From positions 750,081-814,080 of the forward strand of contig CM030932.1 in assembly GCA_018136815.1 (NCBI GenBank): a stretch of 64,000 nucleotides of DNA. Reading direction: 5' to 3'. Positions 31,632 through 43,338 of the stretch are shown in pieces (position 1 is the first letter of the stretch; every line of letters starts with the position of its first letter). The notes under the pieces were generated by a model that was given only the letters and a program-made list of their open reading frames with translations, was not told where the DNA came from and searched no databases. The translations under genes were made by a program, and so were the position numbers. The DNA comes from Isochrysis galbana (lineage: Eukaryota > Haptophyta > Isochrysidales > Isochrysidaceae).

Positions 31632-34027
31632 AGCTCCAATACCGCGGGATCGCTCCCCTGCCCGACAGAGAGAAGGAGAGGGAGAGGGAGAGAGGGAGGC
31701 CGTCGGCCTCCGTCCGTCGAGGGTCGCTCGCGTCTCCTCCACGTCTTCTTCACGACTTCAGGGCATTTAATTAACGTATAGCGGCTTCCACTTTGTGTAG
31801 TCCGCCACTTCCCCCTCTCTCTCCGGCAGGTGCCCCCCCCCCCCCGCCTCTCTTCCCTCTCTCTCTCTCCTCTTCTCTATTCATCCTTCTCCCCTCATCC
31901 TCTCCCCCATCTTTCGAGGATTTGTCCACTCATCTACGTAGATGTCTGCCTCACCCACACCACCGATCGAACACCCCCACGGCTGCCACTACACCCACCG
32001 CATCTTTTAAATAATCCGCCCTCACATCTCTCTCTCTCTTCCACCCTCTCAACCATTCTCCGAGTGTTGCCTAGCCCATCTCTCTTCTCCTCCTAGCCAC
32101 ACCGTCACCACAAGCGGAGTGGGGGGTCTAAGAGTATATAGCGATTCACGTGGGACGTTGGCTCTCACCGCGGTAACATCATACGTGCCCTTCTTTCGCC
32201 TTTTACTAAAGAAGGCCGTGGTGCTACTGCATCATTGCTTTAATTTCACAGTTTTTTGCATACCTATAGTAAGCCTACCTCATGCTCTCATAATAATTGG
32301 TCAGGTCGAGGAGGATCTGTGAGGTGGTCTACAGGCACAACTGACCCAGCAACAGAAAAAGCCCTGTCAACCCCGAGAAAGACTTCATTTCACAAAAGGC
32401 CACTGAGCAGGTTTCTCTCCACAGCAGCTGCTCAGGGCTGTTCCCCCGTTGTCCTCTGTTCACTGTTCACTTGTGAAAGACCCCATCCCCGCCAAAGTGA
32501 TTCATTCATTTAATTTCTCCTCTCTTAATGGTTAGGCTGGTCACTCACACTCATCACTCACGCTTTTTAACCACTATTTTCCATCCCTCCTGGGTGTCCA
32601 AGGATTCCCTAGGGACGTACCCCCCTTACCTGCCCCCCCCCCCCCCCCCCGCGAACCGCGAACCCCCTCTACCCCACGAAAATCCAAATCCATGGCGTAT
32701 GGCGTATGGGTATGGCGTCGGTGAGTGACTCCCCCGCCTTGTTTGTGCCTTGTCCTTGTCCGGCCCATGGAGGTCTATTTTGGGAAAGTGGGGGAGGATC
32801 GCGCGCGTGACGGAATCAAAGCACTGAATGTCGGGCGAATCCCCATAAGAAACGCGGCGAAGGTTCCGCGTCGGCTGATCGCCGGCTGTCGGCCTCGCAG
32901 TGGCTGCCAGCTGGTGAATGGTGAGGAGCCCAAGCTAGCTCAATCAAGTGCCTCGCGAGTGATGTGGGAGGTCCCTAGTGGGTCGCACCCTCGATCTCGA
33001 GGGTCGCACAGTCCGGTAGAGGGGCGGCTGGCGACTGGCGACAGGAGGGACAGGAAGGGAGTGACTCAAGGTCGAGGAGAGTACCCCAGGTGGTGCAGGT
33101 TACTCGAGTCGCAATCATTTTATTATCTCGAGGACTGCTCACGGCGCGAGCAAGTAAGGGCCGTTCTTATTTGTTGACGAGAGCCCCCCCCGCCCCCCCC
33201 GTGCTTTTCCCGGGTGAGTCGCCCGACGTAGGTCGGTCCGCCTCATTGCCACTGCGTACTGTGTGCTTTCCCTCATTGTAATTGTAACTTGTAACTTGTG
33301 GGGAGTTAAGAATGGGAGATGGGAGCCGGGGGTCTGCGAGGCGGGGGGAGATTTGAACGGGGTGCATAGGTGTATGTATCTGTGGCATCAGCACACGTCA
33401 AGGCGTACGGGCAGGTGCTCTGAGGGGTGTCGTGATAGTACCGGGCTAGTGGGAGTAGTGGTACTAACGCTCAGTTATTTTATTATTGGTAACGGTAACG
33501 GGAGAGGAAAAACGGACGAGGAGGCGTGTGCCGTGTGGTTTCGGCGCTTAAAAACTACAAACAAACAACAAGAACGTTTCGCATGGTGATGGCCGGTGAC
33601 CTCACATAACTTTATACATTCTTAGCACAAGCACTGCTCTCGCGACGGCCAAGGTTTAGAGGTTCTGCATGACAAGAACGGCACGCCTCCCTCGGGCGAC
33701 GCCCCCCCCCCCCCCCCCCTCACTCAAGCTCTCAAATCCATACACGTCACGTCCAAGACCCTTGTGCACGGGGATTTTGAGTCGGCGGCCCTGCGAGTCT
33801 GGGTCTCGGCCGGGCCCGTCTAATGCTTGGTGGAGCCAATAACTAGCGGCAGCAGTAGCCAATCACCAGCTACTGCCATGTGCCCGTTGTGCTATCACAT
33901 GCACACAAATCACGTTGGATCTGCGACACGTCTGCCATTGCTTCAACTGGGGTCGCTTGGCGTCGGCGTCGCGCCGCTGGTGTCGTGCCGGCGCTGGCGA
34001 GCCCCGCGCGCACCGCCGGCCCTGCCC
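31632..34027. other. no gene recognised; repeats
   Basis: 32536-32606 repeats 3350-3412 (GGTCACTCA, then CTCCTGGGTGTCCAAGGATT). 31850-31915 and 32020-32100 are CT-rich. 33700-33720 is a C homopolymer. No ORF with domain-like features was found on either strand. Confidence 0.4.
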
Positions 34028-34972
34028 TCACGACTTCCACCCCTTGGTGAGCTGATGATCGTGATAGCTCGAATACTCGCTGTAGATGTCCATCAGCGAG
34101 GGTCGCCACGCAATGACGGACACCCTCGACACGCTGCAAAGTGTCGTGCCGTCGCGGAACGTGTGCGGAAATTGTTGCCTCTGTAGCCGCTTGCACTCTG
34201 CCTTGAAGGCGGCGCCCGCTTCGCTCCTCTCACCGCCCAGCGAGGTGAGATACGAGCCTACCGCGCCCCTCTCCGAGTAGGTGAAGAGCACCTCCTGAGC
34301 GGTGAGCAATTGCCATGCCTGCGACTGCCAGATCTCGAGCCGCGTGCAGAGCGGACCGATAAGCCGCTCGAAGGCGGCTTCCGGCCGAATTTGTGGCGCG
34401 CCCACGCGCTCGAGCCCGAGATTGCGAGCCGCCTCAGCTGCAAGGCACTCGAGCGGATCGTCAGGCGCCGTGAGCAATGAGGCAAACACTCCATCTGGCG
34501 CGACCCTCTCGATGTTCGCCGCCCAGCGCTCGAGTGTCGCTCCGGCGGTGGCAACCCCGTCATCCAGAGTGAATATGAGGTCAAAAGCTGCTGCGTGTCC
34601 CGCCTGCTCCAGCGAGGAAACCTCCGCCCCAGGCCACCTCTCCTTCACCATCGACGCGGCACAGGCCCCACCACCCGTGGCCACACGAGGCGTGCGGCTG
34701 GACAGCGAGATTTTGGAAAGTAGCGAGGTGCCCGGCGCGTCGTAGGCCTGCGAAACAGAGACGAGGCGGCGGGCAGAGCCTGCGCAGGGCCTGTCCCTCC
34801 GCCGAGAGGGCGTGCGAACCATGCTGTGAAGAGGCGGGCCACTGAAAATAGGCGGCCCGCTGTGAAGAGAGAGGGAAGGGAGAGGTGGGATGGCGGCAGG
34901 AGGGATGTGGAGGGCGAGGGCGATGCGGCGCACGCGGACGGGGCGGGTGACGCTGGGTAGCACGCCGCGCAT
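34028..34972 (-). CDS. class I methyltransferase-like protein (Tam/BioC type)
   Basis: The reliable part is 34747-34028 (239 residues), beginning at a probable splice acceptor (TCTCTGTTTCGCAG). An ATG at 34972 opens the same frame with a basic, targeting-like N-terminus; an intron probably separates the two and its donor is unclear. ERWPGAEV, FDLIFTLDDG, LERWAANIERVAPDGVFASL and a C-terminal region (RGAVGSYLTSL, later FRDGTTLCSVSRVSVIAW) follow the order seen in trans-aconitate 2-methyltransferase and BioC relatives. The SAM-binding glycine motif reads VATGGGACA and lacks the usual acidic residue and GxGxG spacing, so SAM binding is doubtful. It may be a divergent or pseudo-enzyme. Confidence 0.55.
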   Translation of the reverse strand: MRGVLPSVTRPVRVRRIALALHIPPAAIPPLPSLSLHSGPPIFSGPPLHSMVRTPSRRRDRPCAGSARRLVSVSQAYDAPGTSLLSKISLSSRTPRVATGGGACAASMVKERWPGAEVSSLEQAGHAAAFDLIFTLDDGVATAGATLERWAANIERVAPDGVFASLLTAPDDPLECLAAEAARNLGLERVGAPQIRPEAAFERLIGPLCTRLEIWQSQAWQLLTAQEVLFTYSERGAVGSYLTSLGGERSEAGAAFKAECKRLQRQQFPHTFRDGTTLCSVSRVSVIAWRPSLMDIYSEYSSYHDHQLTKGWKS

Positions 34973-35625
34973 CGTTCGGGGTGGGGGTGGGGTGGGGGGA
35001 GGGGGAGGGGGGGGGGGGGCGGGAGGGAGGGAGGAAAGGGCGAGCGTCGGCCCCACCAGGGGGAGACAAGAGGGGAGAGAGAAGAGAGATAATATTGCTG
35101 CGAGGAAGAAGAGAAGAGAGAGAGAGGGAGAGAGAGAGGGAGAGAGAGGGAGAGAGAGAGAGAAGAGAGGGAGCGGCGTGTGAGAGTATGTAGAACACAG
35201 TAGAGTTATGATGTGAGAAAAAGACAACACACGCGGGGAAGAAACGAACGGGAGAATGATTCGAGAGAGAGTAAAGTACCTATTTAGTACCTAGCCAATT
35301 CCGACCACAATTGTTCTCCCCCTCGGTATTTTGGCCCCTTGAGGCTTTAGGGCCCTGAGTCAGGCATTGTGCTCAGCCCACATGTACTAGCTACTAGCTA
35401 GGCCTGCAACCAAAGGGTTGGGCGGCATTGAAGAAGGTTGTGTCGCTAGCGCTAGCGCACCACGCGCCGGAGCATGTACGGACTGTCAATTTCGGGCACA
35501 CCTCAATCCCTGTCATTTTGTTCAAGGTCCCCAAGTCTCCTATTTCAAGTGCAAGTGCATCCCATACAAAAAAGCTATGGTTGGGCCATGGGTAAGCATA
35601 CTTGGCGGCTACCACCCATGGCCTA
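34973..35625. other. purine tract and unassigned sequence
   Basis: 34980-35180 is G-rich, then GA-rich (GAGAGGGA units), on the plus strand, upstream of the methyltransferase-like gene. No gene is supported in the remainder. Confidence 0.5.
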
Positions 35626-35745
35626 GATGGGAAATACGGCGCTGGGGCCTGCAAATACAGCCAAATACAAGTACAAATGTCAAATGTATTTTTGGCCGTC
35701 GGCCAAATACATTTCAAATCCTACATGTGAAAGACAGCGGGTGAG
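35626..35745. mobile_element. GTATTTGGCC MITE, third copy (right end lost)
   Basis: GATGGGAAATACG at 35626-35638 matches the terminal repeat of the element at 15228. GTATTTTTGGCCGTCGGCCA followed by AATAC forms the typical hairpin. The right terminal repeat is missing. Confidence 0.65.
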
Positions 35746-36114
35746 GTCTAGAGGTCTAGAAAGACAGTAAAAAAAAATCTGAAGATTCCAGGCTACACGC
35801 CTACTAGTCCTAGGTTACCCTGTCACTGACACGACACCGCCCTTACATCCCCTCTCGTCACCTCCTCCCTTTCCCCCCTTCATTCCTTTGTCCTCGTTTT
35901 CCGGGGTCCGACTCTGGTGCACTACCAAGAGCCTGGTTCGGAGTGCGGGTTTGGGGCAGGCCGGTTGGATATAATGCCATTTTTTTGGAATTGCTAGGAA
36001 TGTTTCGCTGAGTTTTTTCTTGAGGTCCGGATGCGGTGTGGACGCGTCATTACGCGAGTCGAGTGCTCCCGGACTATATTGTTCATTTGTCTAGTTCTCC
36101 GGAGCACTCAACGA

Positions 36115-36350
36115 TGCCGTCGCCTCGCTCGCCACCGTACCTTCCGACCCATGCGTCATCTCGGTCAGTCTGCCCAATTCGTCAGACAGGAGAGGCCCTC
36201 GGGGGGAGGGAGCGAACCTTGGGGAAGATCGGCGAGGCATTGGCTGTTAGTCAGAAGGCGGCAAAGGAGGCAGATATTTTCCGTTGTCTCCCCCCCCCCC
36301 CCCCGAAGACAACTTGGTAGTCCTTTAAAAGACTACGCGTTTGTGCAACC
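36115..36350 (+). repeat. retroelement ORF-start repeat related to 55330-55480
   Basis: A 68-residue frame from the ATG at 36114 (MPSPRSPP) ends in GEALAV, AAK and PPPKTT. The same tail (RGEALAV, NEAAM, PPPKTT) is encoded at about 55360-55452, and TTTCCGTTGTCT, GACTACGCGTTTG and GCGCAACC or GTGCAACC follow in both. Both end in the same 3' segment. Confidence 0.6.
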
Positions 36351-36943
36351 ATAGTGGTAGCGGTAGTTCATATAGTTTGTAGAGAATGCAACTGCAACTC
36401 AGGGTCGCTCAAATTTTCGTACCACTAATACTGCGCATTTGGACTCGTCGTAGTTTCTATGTACTCATTGGAATCCCCACTGCCAACGCGTAAGAACAGC
36501 GGATAATGCATGAATCTACTTCGGGGCAGAGGTCTTGCCGTCTTCTAGCTGTCTGTGTCTTGCGAATGGAGATGTATAGAACGAAGAAGTGAGGAAAATG
36601 GCAAACGAGCAAGCGTATCATACACGGCACCATGCCACGACCCTGCCCTTAAGCAATCCACTGACCTGCGCTGCGTGCGGTCGTGTGTTGTCGGTATGGA
36701 CGCGCCGTTGCATGGTCGCCTGGTTCTCCATCAATCATTGTATTCAAGGCGCCACGGCAGCGGCGACAGCGCTGTGCGAACAGGAGCTGCAGCTGATTGC
36801 AGCCGTGCCATCGAAGTGCCCCGATAGGTGCAGCAGAGTAAGATAAGGACGGGCGATGGATGATTCAGGATGAGGGAACAGAACGTGACTCAGCAGACCG
36901 CAAGCAAGGCGCGGTTGGCGTTGAGAGATGCTGCGCTCAACCG

Positions 36944-37341
36944 CTATCCATTCCTGGCCTGCGTCGCCGCCCGCTCCGCCTTCTCCAGTATCTGCAAGCG
37001 CGCGATGGAAGGCGACGTGAGGCGGAGGCGCTCGACGCATATGGCGGTTTGGCATGGCCCGTGCGCACCTCCTGCAGCTGTCTCCTATTGGCCTCAGCTG
37101 CCTGTCTGGCGCGTGCGAACCGCTCTGGATCATTGGCCTCCATCGCACGCAGCTTCTCTTCCATCGCCTTCTCGTCCGGTGTAACATACTGCATGAGCGA
37201 ATAGCCCAGGAGCAGCGGCGTGGCGGCATAGACGCACTTGACTGCGAACAGCGCGCGCCGGTCATGAATGGGCAGCCGGACGGAATGGATGCGGTGCTTG
37301 AGCCGCTCGTGCGCGTCGAGGAGCCGGCGCACGCGCTCCAT
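36944..37341 (-). CDS. UQCC3/CBP4-like complex III assembly factor
   Basis: Two exons, 37341-37069 and 36991-36944, joined across a 77-nt intron (donor GTGCGC, acceptor TTGCAG), encode 106 residues. Residues about 29-50 are one transmembrane helix ending LLLGYSLMQYVTP. This is followed by DEKAMEEKLRAMEANDPERF and a charged helix that continues through the splice (RRQLQE joined to ILEKAERAATQ). GYxLxxxVTP, E-x-L-x-x-M, DP and L-x-x-A-x-x-T-Q match human UQCC3, which together with yeast Cbp4 stabilises newly made cytochrome b in the mitochondrial inner membrane. Without the splice the frame reads 134 residues ending in an Arg-rich tail that does not fit the family, which supports the intron. 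Small protein, moderate similarity. Confidence 0.72.
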
Positions 37342-38388
37342 CCGCTAACAGAGGAAGGGGAGGGGCCGAGGGAGGGGGAGAGGGCGGCGGAAAGGGAAAG
37401 GGAGAGGGAGAAGGAGAGGGTTGGCCGGGTTGCAGGAGCAGCGACGAGAGGTGAGAGAGGAGAGCGCAATGTCCTCGAAGTCTCTCCCACTCAGTAGAGT
37501 ACACTATTGCTACTTCACTTGTAGTCTACTCTACTAGTTCTCTCTCTCAGAGGTTGTCTCTAAATAGGAGTAGAGCTACTCTTACTCTTACTCTAGAGGA
37601 CTCTAGGAGTATCTACAAGAGTGTGTGTAGTCGTGAGTCGTGAGTCGTGTGAATAGGAGTAGGAGTACTATGGCGGTCAAACAGGGCTTTTACACTACTA
37701 ATACTAATATGCGGGGGGGGGGGTGACATTTGCGAGAGGCGCGCATGAAGGCCATCGATAAAATAATTCTGGAGGATGGCCTAAAATATGTAATATACCG
37801 CAGGGCCGTCAAAGGTCGTCAGAGCTCAGAGGCCTGAAATCCTGAAATCGGGTATTTTTCGAAAATTCTAACGGAAGACCCCCGGTTTTCTTTGCTGATC
37901 TCCCACACCAGAACCTATAGGAAGCTTATTGAGGCCTTCATTTGCCCATTACAGATGGTGCCCTCCGCACCCCCTAGTGAGTGACCGGGCTACAAAGTCA
38001 AAGTGCAAAGTGCAAAGTGGGGGGGCGAAGGCGATGGCGATGGCGATGGAGGTGAAAAATGAAAAAAATATGGGGCTCTGGCTCTGGTTGCAGGTTGCAG
38101 GTTGCACCTTCACAGAAGTGGCACCTCCAATGCCCAAAGGGAGAATTATCTCCATCCAGACCAGCTAGCTCTCTTATTCTACTCCCCCCTTCAAGGCCCC
38201 TTCCCCGTCTCTCTACTCTCTACTCTACAAAGTACAATATTATTAGAGTAGAGTATAGTGGAAGTACAAGAATATTGCCCTCCTCCCCCCGCTCCTCTTC
38301 CCTTTCTCCCCCTCCCGATATTCCCTCACACCCTCTCTCCCCCTCCCCCTGCCCGCCCCTTCCCCCCCCCCCCCTCCCCCCTCTTGCC
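37342..38388. other. intergenic, terminal-repeat copy
   Basis: 37673-37692 (GGCGGTCAAACAGGGCTTTT) is another copy of the terminal motif found at 3328, 9755, 44115 and 52577. 37365-37410 is GA-rich. Otherwise nothing is recognised; the stretch includes the promoters of the divergent UQCC3-like and PP4 genes. Confidence 0.45.
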
Positions 38389-40839
38389 ATGGCCGAGGGC
38401 CACATCTCATCCCGCGATGTGGATGAGCACATCGCGACGCTGAAGCAGTGCAAGATCATCTCGGAGGAGTCGGTCAAGGCGCTCTGCGACAAGGCCAAGG
38501 AGATCCTGATGGAGGAGTCCAACGTCCACCACGTGCCCATCCCTGCAGTCGTGGTGTGTGTGTGGGACGGGGAGGGGGGGGGGGGAATGGGGCTGGGAGA
38601 GGGGAGGGGCGGAGGCGAAGGGGAGAATGGGGATAATTGGGAGGGAGGGAAGGGGAGGGAGGGAGGGAGGGGAAGGGAGGGAGGGAGAGAGAACGAGGGA
38701 GAGAGAAGAGGGGGGAGACAGGGAGGACGAGGGAAAGAAAGGGCTTTCTTCTTCTCTTCCATCTCTCCCTGCGCGCTCTCGTGGGCATGCGGGCTCAGGG
38801 CAATGCGCCGGGAAGGAGGAGGGCCTCTTTCACTTGCCATCCCCTCCCTTCCCTCCAACCCTTCTATCCTTGCTTCCCACCCACATCCTCGTTCACACCC
38901 TCCTGTGGTCATGATGAGTGGGGGCTTTCTCTTCTCCACTCCCTTCCCTTCAGAGGCTGGGCGGGCGGGTTGCCTGTGGTTGTCCCGTGCCTCTCCACCC
39001 AAACCTCTTCTCCCATGAGTCCTGGGAGGGCCGAGGGCTGCCTACCCACTCGCCCACCCTCATTTGCGTTTAAGCTGTACCCGAATAGCAGGAGCTTTCT
39101 CGTCTCCCTCCGGGCCAGCGGGCGCTGGAGAGCGGGGTCTCTTCTCTCTCTCGGAGCGTCAGCTTCATTCCCCACCCTTAGACACATCCCAATACCTCAC
39201 GTTGCCAGTCCCGGCTCGGTGAGCATGGAGCTCTCCTTTCTCTTGTGACTATGGGCAGCAGGCGCAAGAGCCTGGCCTCTCTCCATGTGCTCTTCTCGCC
39301 TGAGCCCTACAGAGGGCAATAGGTTAACCCCCCCCTCCCCTCTTTGCCCATCCTTCGGTCGCGGTAAGGGAGGGGTCTCTTCTTTCTGTTAGGGTGGCGC
39401 TAAATAGCTAGGGAAGTGCTGGGTGTCCTTCCAACCACGCCCATTCACCATCTCCCCGAGTCCCAGGGATTCTCCCCCGCCCTCCACGTTCCCATCCCCA
39501 TGGTGGTGAGCAACCCTCACTTCTCTACTGCTTTGGGGGCCCTGAGCCTTCATCAACGATAGGGAACTGAAGGGACGGCTGCAGGCTCCCCGCCCTCCCC
39601 CCCTCCCGCACTACTTTTCCTCAGTCCCCTAAGCCCTTTGAGTGCGAGTGAGCTCAACCCCACGTCCACACCTCGGTGCGAAGGGGACGGCCCTGGATGC
39701 TTTGGAGAGAATCCTAGGAGAACGACGCCTCTCCTCATGAGCCTTGGTTTAACGCGCGAGGGGGAAGGGAGGGAATTCAGACTCTCCACTCGAGAGGAGG
39801 AGGCATACGCTCAGACGGTTGTCCAGGGAAAGTCACGAGCGGAGGCATCGACCGCACGGACCTCTGCCCCGCACTCCCTCGCACTCCTCCTACATGCGCA
39901 CCTCCCCAAAAACAAATGACGACGTGCCGCGTCCCTCGGCTCCAGGTTGGCGACATTCATGGACAATTCTACGATCTCCTCGAGCTCTTCGACGTGGGTG
40001 GACAGGTTCCAATGTCGAACTACGTCTTCATGGGTGACTTCGTCGACCGAGGCTACTACTCGGTGGAGACCTTCCTGCTGCTCCTTGCACTCAAGGTGCG
40101 CTCGCCCGAGGGAGGTTACTGAGAGCACCCGCATGCCGGCTCGAGTCCCCACCGAGTGGTGCTCCGCTCACCCCTCGCCAGCTCCCACCCCCAATCCGTC
40201 CGCGCCGCACAGGTCCGCTACCCCAAAAGGGTCACCCTCATCCGTGGAAACCATGAGAGCCGCCAGATCACGCAGGTTTACGGCTTCTATGACGAGTGCC
40301 TCAAAAAGTACGGCAACACCACCGTGTGGAAGGCGTGCGTCGACGTCTTCGACTGCCTCTGCCTCTCGGCCGTCGTCGATAACTCTGTGCTGTGCGTTCA
40401 TGGAGGCCTCTCGCCATCGCTTGACACCATCGACCAGATCCAGGACCTCCACCGCTTTCAGGAGCCACCGCACGAGGGTCCCATGTGCGACCTCATGTGG
40501 AGCGACCCCGACGACGACATCCAGGGGTGGGGCATCTCGGCGCGAGGCGCCGGATACGTCTTCGGCCCCGACATCGCCGATCAGTTCTTGTACGCCAACC
40601 ACCTGGAGCTCATCGCCCGTTCGCACCAGCTCGCCATGGAAGGGTATAAGTACTTCTTCGGCCAGTTGCTTGTGACGGTGTGGTCAGCGCCCAACTACTG
40701 CTATCGCTGCGGCAATGTGGCGGCGATCCTCACCATCTCCGTCGAGGGCGCCATCGACTTCCAGGTCTTCGAGCCACGACCTCAGCACTTGCGCAAAGTG
40801 CCCGACTTCACCACGCGGATGCCGGACTACTTTTTGTAG
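38389..40839 (+). CDS. PP4C: serine/threonine protein phosphatase 4 catalytic subunit
   Basis: Three exons: 38389-38553, 39946-40095 and 40213-40839, giving 313 residues (human PP4C has 307). Introns: a long one, 38554-39945 (donor GTGTGT), and a 117-nt one, 40096-40212 (donor GTGCGC), both GT-AG. Metal-binding motifs: GDIHG at 57-61, GDFVDRG at 85-91, GNHES at 117-121, CVHGG, and [11 protein letters not shown]. The tail DYFL is the methylated end of PP2A-type enzymes. ALKVRYPKR, LSLSAVV and [20 protein letters not shown] favour PP4 over PP2A and PP6. RSHQL replaces the usual RAHQL. The enzyme dephosphorylates proteins in DNA repair and centrosome control, with regulatory subunits that are not in this window. 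Confidence 0.95.
38554..39945 (+). other. PP4 intron 1, unusually long
   Basis: 1,392 nt, against 75-190 nt for most other introns in this window. The first 200 nt are almost pure purine (GGGGAGGG and GAGGGAGG units). The rest is C-rich. No inserted element with terminal repeats was recognised. Confidence 0.75.
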
Positions 40840-41419
40840 GCGGCTGTTGGGCCTACGGTCGGGACGTGCCTGCCACACCACTTGGCATCCATCTCACGGC
40901 GATGCCCGTGAGCCGTCGCCGTGAAGAGGCGTAGGCTGTGATGGCTTCGGCCACGAAGAATAGAACGGCGTAGCGACTGCCTGCGCGCCTTGACACGGAG
41001 GGCACCTCGACCGCATTTCATCGCACACGGATCCTCCCATCTAACGTCGTAATCCTTTGAGTGCCGCGAGGCCGCGGCAATTGATGGACCGTCTGGCCGC
41101 CGCCGGCACATGGCAATCGTCTTGAAGTTGCCATGAACCAATTAGCGTAGGACGCCTTTACCTGCGCTCTAGCATGGCTGAGCCGCGTACCACAGTGCAC
41201 CCTTGTGGCCCCAAAAAACGTTTGAAGTCGTGCATGTGGAGCTTGTTGTGTGATGGTTGAGATACCCACGCGGGACGGGCCTAGCGGTGGCACACTACAC
41301 ATTAAGCCAATGCTAAAGTCAAATCGGCATCTTCTCATTATTCACTCTCACCCAGCACCCAGGACCAATCGGATGACACACACACTCCGCCATACATATC
41401 TTAAGAGGCTATACGGAAA
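40840..41419. other. PP4 3' flank, no gene recognised
   Basis: No ORF with recognisable features and no repeat match were noticed. Confidence 0.35.
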
Positions 41420-41780
41420 ACCTATATCGTTATAGTTTTAGCGATGGAGCGCGCGCCGACCGCTCCCAGCCCCCCGCCGCCACGACGCCCCAACGGGGCC
41501 GCCCCAAACCGCCGGAGCCCAAGCGCGCTCAACCCTCAGCCCCGCCTGACCAGGACGTCGACATGGCGCCATCGCCCTCGCCACCCAAACAGCCACACAG
41601 CCAGGGAGCAGGCAGGGTCCTGTTCCCAGCTGCAGAACAAAGCCAGGGCAATGCCCTGCCTCCCGCCTCCCTCGCTTCGCCACCCAACCAAGGACTCCCC
41701 ATGGGGGCTGGCAGCACTGCTGCCACCCCCATGGTGGCAACTCCTACCATCAGTGCACCCCTCGGGGGCGGGCACTTCCC
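41420..41780 (+). pseudogene. LINE ORF1 5' fragment, copy 2
   Basis: TATATCGTTATAGTTTTAGC precedes the ATG at 41444 (MERAPTAP). The sequence tracks the ORF1 of 29227 through GGCACTTC near 41778 and then stops, with frame changes. Only the 5' leader and about 330 bp of ORF1 remain; the 3' side is lost. Confidence 0.8.
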
Positions 41781-41879
41781 CATGTGTGACCCTGATTCCC
41801 CCTCAGGTGTTGGCCGTTGAATTATATCGTGGCGCTATTTTACTTCGGTCTTCATCAAATCACTTAAGGGTTTTCGAAA

Positions 41880-42390
41880 GATTCCCTCCTTATTCCTGTG
41901 CGTAACTGTCGCCCCGTCGGATCGTCCGTCGCCCCGTCGCTCTCTTGTCGGCATTCTCTTCCTTGTTCGGTCTGCCAGCGGGTTCCTGTGCGTTCCGTGA
42001 TAGGGATACGTTAGTGTGGAGAGTGTTGACGTGAGTGTAGTGTCATCTTGTCGGTCCAGCGGCCTCTAGCCGTCTGTCGTCTGTCGTTCTTTGTTCGTCG
42101 CTCTCGTTCTCGTCCTCGTTCCCGTTCTCGTCCCTCGTTCTCAACACTACCTCAATACCAAACCTCACCAATCCCTCAGCCCTAGCCTATCCATCCCGAT
42201 CCGCCCAGCCATGTCCGCTCCGTCGTCGCGCTCGCCCTCGCCCAAGCCCGTCCTCCCGCCTTCCTCTGCTGAGGAGGTGGTCCAGCCCGTCATTCCATCA
42301 CTCCCGGCCTCCTTCGCCGCGCCTTCCGCCGATCGTCTCCCTTCCGAATCATCGCATATCGAGCCCGTGGTCATGCTCGATCCGTCATAG
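41880..42390 (+). mobile_element. retroelement 5' leader plus ORF start
   Basis: A CT-rich leader (CGTCGCTCTC, then GTCGGCATTCTCTTCCTTGT, later CTCGTTCTCGTCCTCGTTCC) precedes an ATG at 42211. It opens MSAPSSRSPSPKPVLPPSSA. That resembles the minus-strand frame starting near 57050 (MSFSPPSSPSLKP) and has the same leader type as 55620-55920. The frame stops after 59 residues (42388-42390), so only the 5' end is present. Confidence 0.55.
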
Positions 42391-42687
42391 TAATATTAGT
42401 AATTACATGTATAACTAACCTTAAAGACGGGGGTGAACGAGGAAAAAAAGTGACATTTTTCAGACGTTGCAGTCAATCGACGTATCTCGGCGAGGCGGTT
42501 CTAGCGCTCCAACTCTCACCTTTTTTTTCCTTTCCGTTGATTTTTAGTTTCCGAAAAACCAACTTCCGCCTTTACGCCGGGTGCACCATATCTAGATAGA
42601 TCTAGATAGTGCTTTTTGAAAGTAGATAGCCTAATATCTAGATAGTTGTCTAACATGTTCACAGCCTTAGCGGATAAAGGTACCCAG

Positions 42688-43338
42688 CTTTCTAGGACCA
42701 GTCCTAGAAACTAGGACGGACTTCGCTTGGTGAGAGCATGAGCATACAGCATACCATGTTATTTTGTCCCAAACCTTGGCTATTGAGTTACCACATGCAT
42801 GTCCTCATTAAATGTTCCAAGTGCACCTAGGCACCATTCCCTCAGCAACACCAACACCAAGGCTTTGTGACGCGTTTGCGGGTCACCTGGTCGGAATCGG
42901 AATTGCTGCTTGTCCTAGAAACGGGAGAAATGGCTGATACCACCCAATGGGGAGCTCTTCTACCCATGGTCCCCAGGAGATGAAATGTGGATTTGACTGC
43001 CCTCTTTGAGACCTTCAGTGACCACCAAGCTTGGTTTTGTCGCATCTAAGTGTCCAATCCGCTAGCCAACTGCTCCGAAAGGTCTAAAATAAAACTCCTC
43101 TGGTGCGAGCGGACGCCCGAGTGCAGCACCGCATGCTGAATGTGGTAGCAAAAGTAAGCAAAGACAAGCTCCGCAGAGTTGGTCATGGGGAGAGCTAAGG
43201 TTGAATGGGATGTGGAGATGGTTTGCTTCAGGTGTTGGGATGTCTCATAAGCTCAACATAGGCTATGATGGAGGCATGATCGGCGGCAGAGTCATAGAAA
43301 TCCAAGAATTTTCTAGGACGTGGTCCTAGTTTCTAGGC
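42688..43338. mobile_element. possible MITE or DNA element with CTAGAAACTAGG ends
   Basis: CCTAGAAACTAGGAC at about 42703-42717 and its reverse complement at about 43324-43338 face each other over roughly 635 bp. The interior has lower GC than its surroundings and encodes nothing recognised. CTAGGACC and GGTCCTAG sub-palindromes extend the ends. No clear target duplication was found. Confidence 0.5.

Noticed and set aside
38554-39945. Reading through PP4 exon 1 as a 319-residue gene, and the Pro-rich minus-strand frame there
   Set aside because: PP4 homology stops at the GT donor at 38554 and resumes at 39946; the interior is purine-rich intron.
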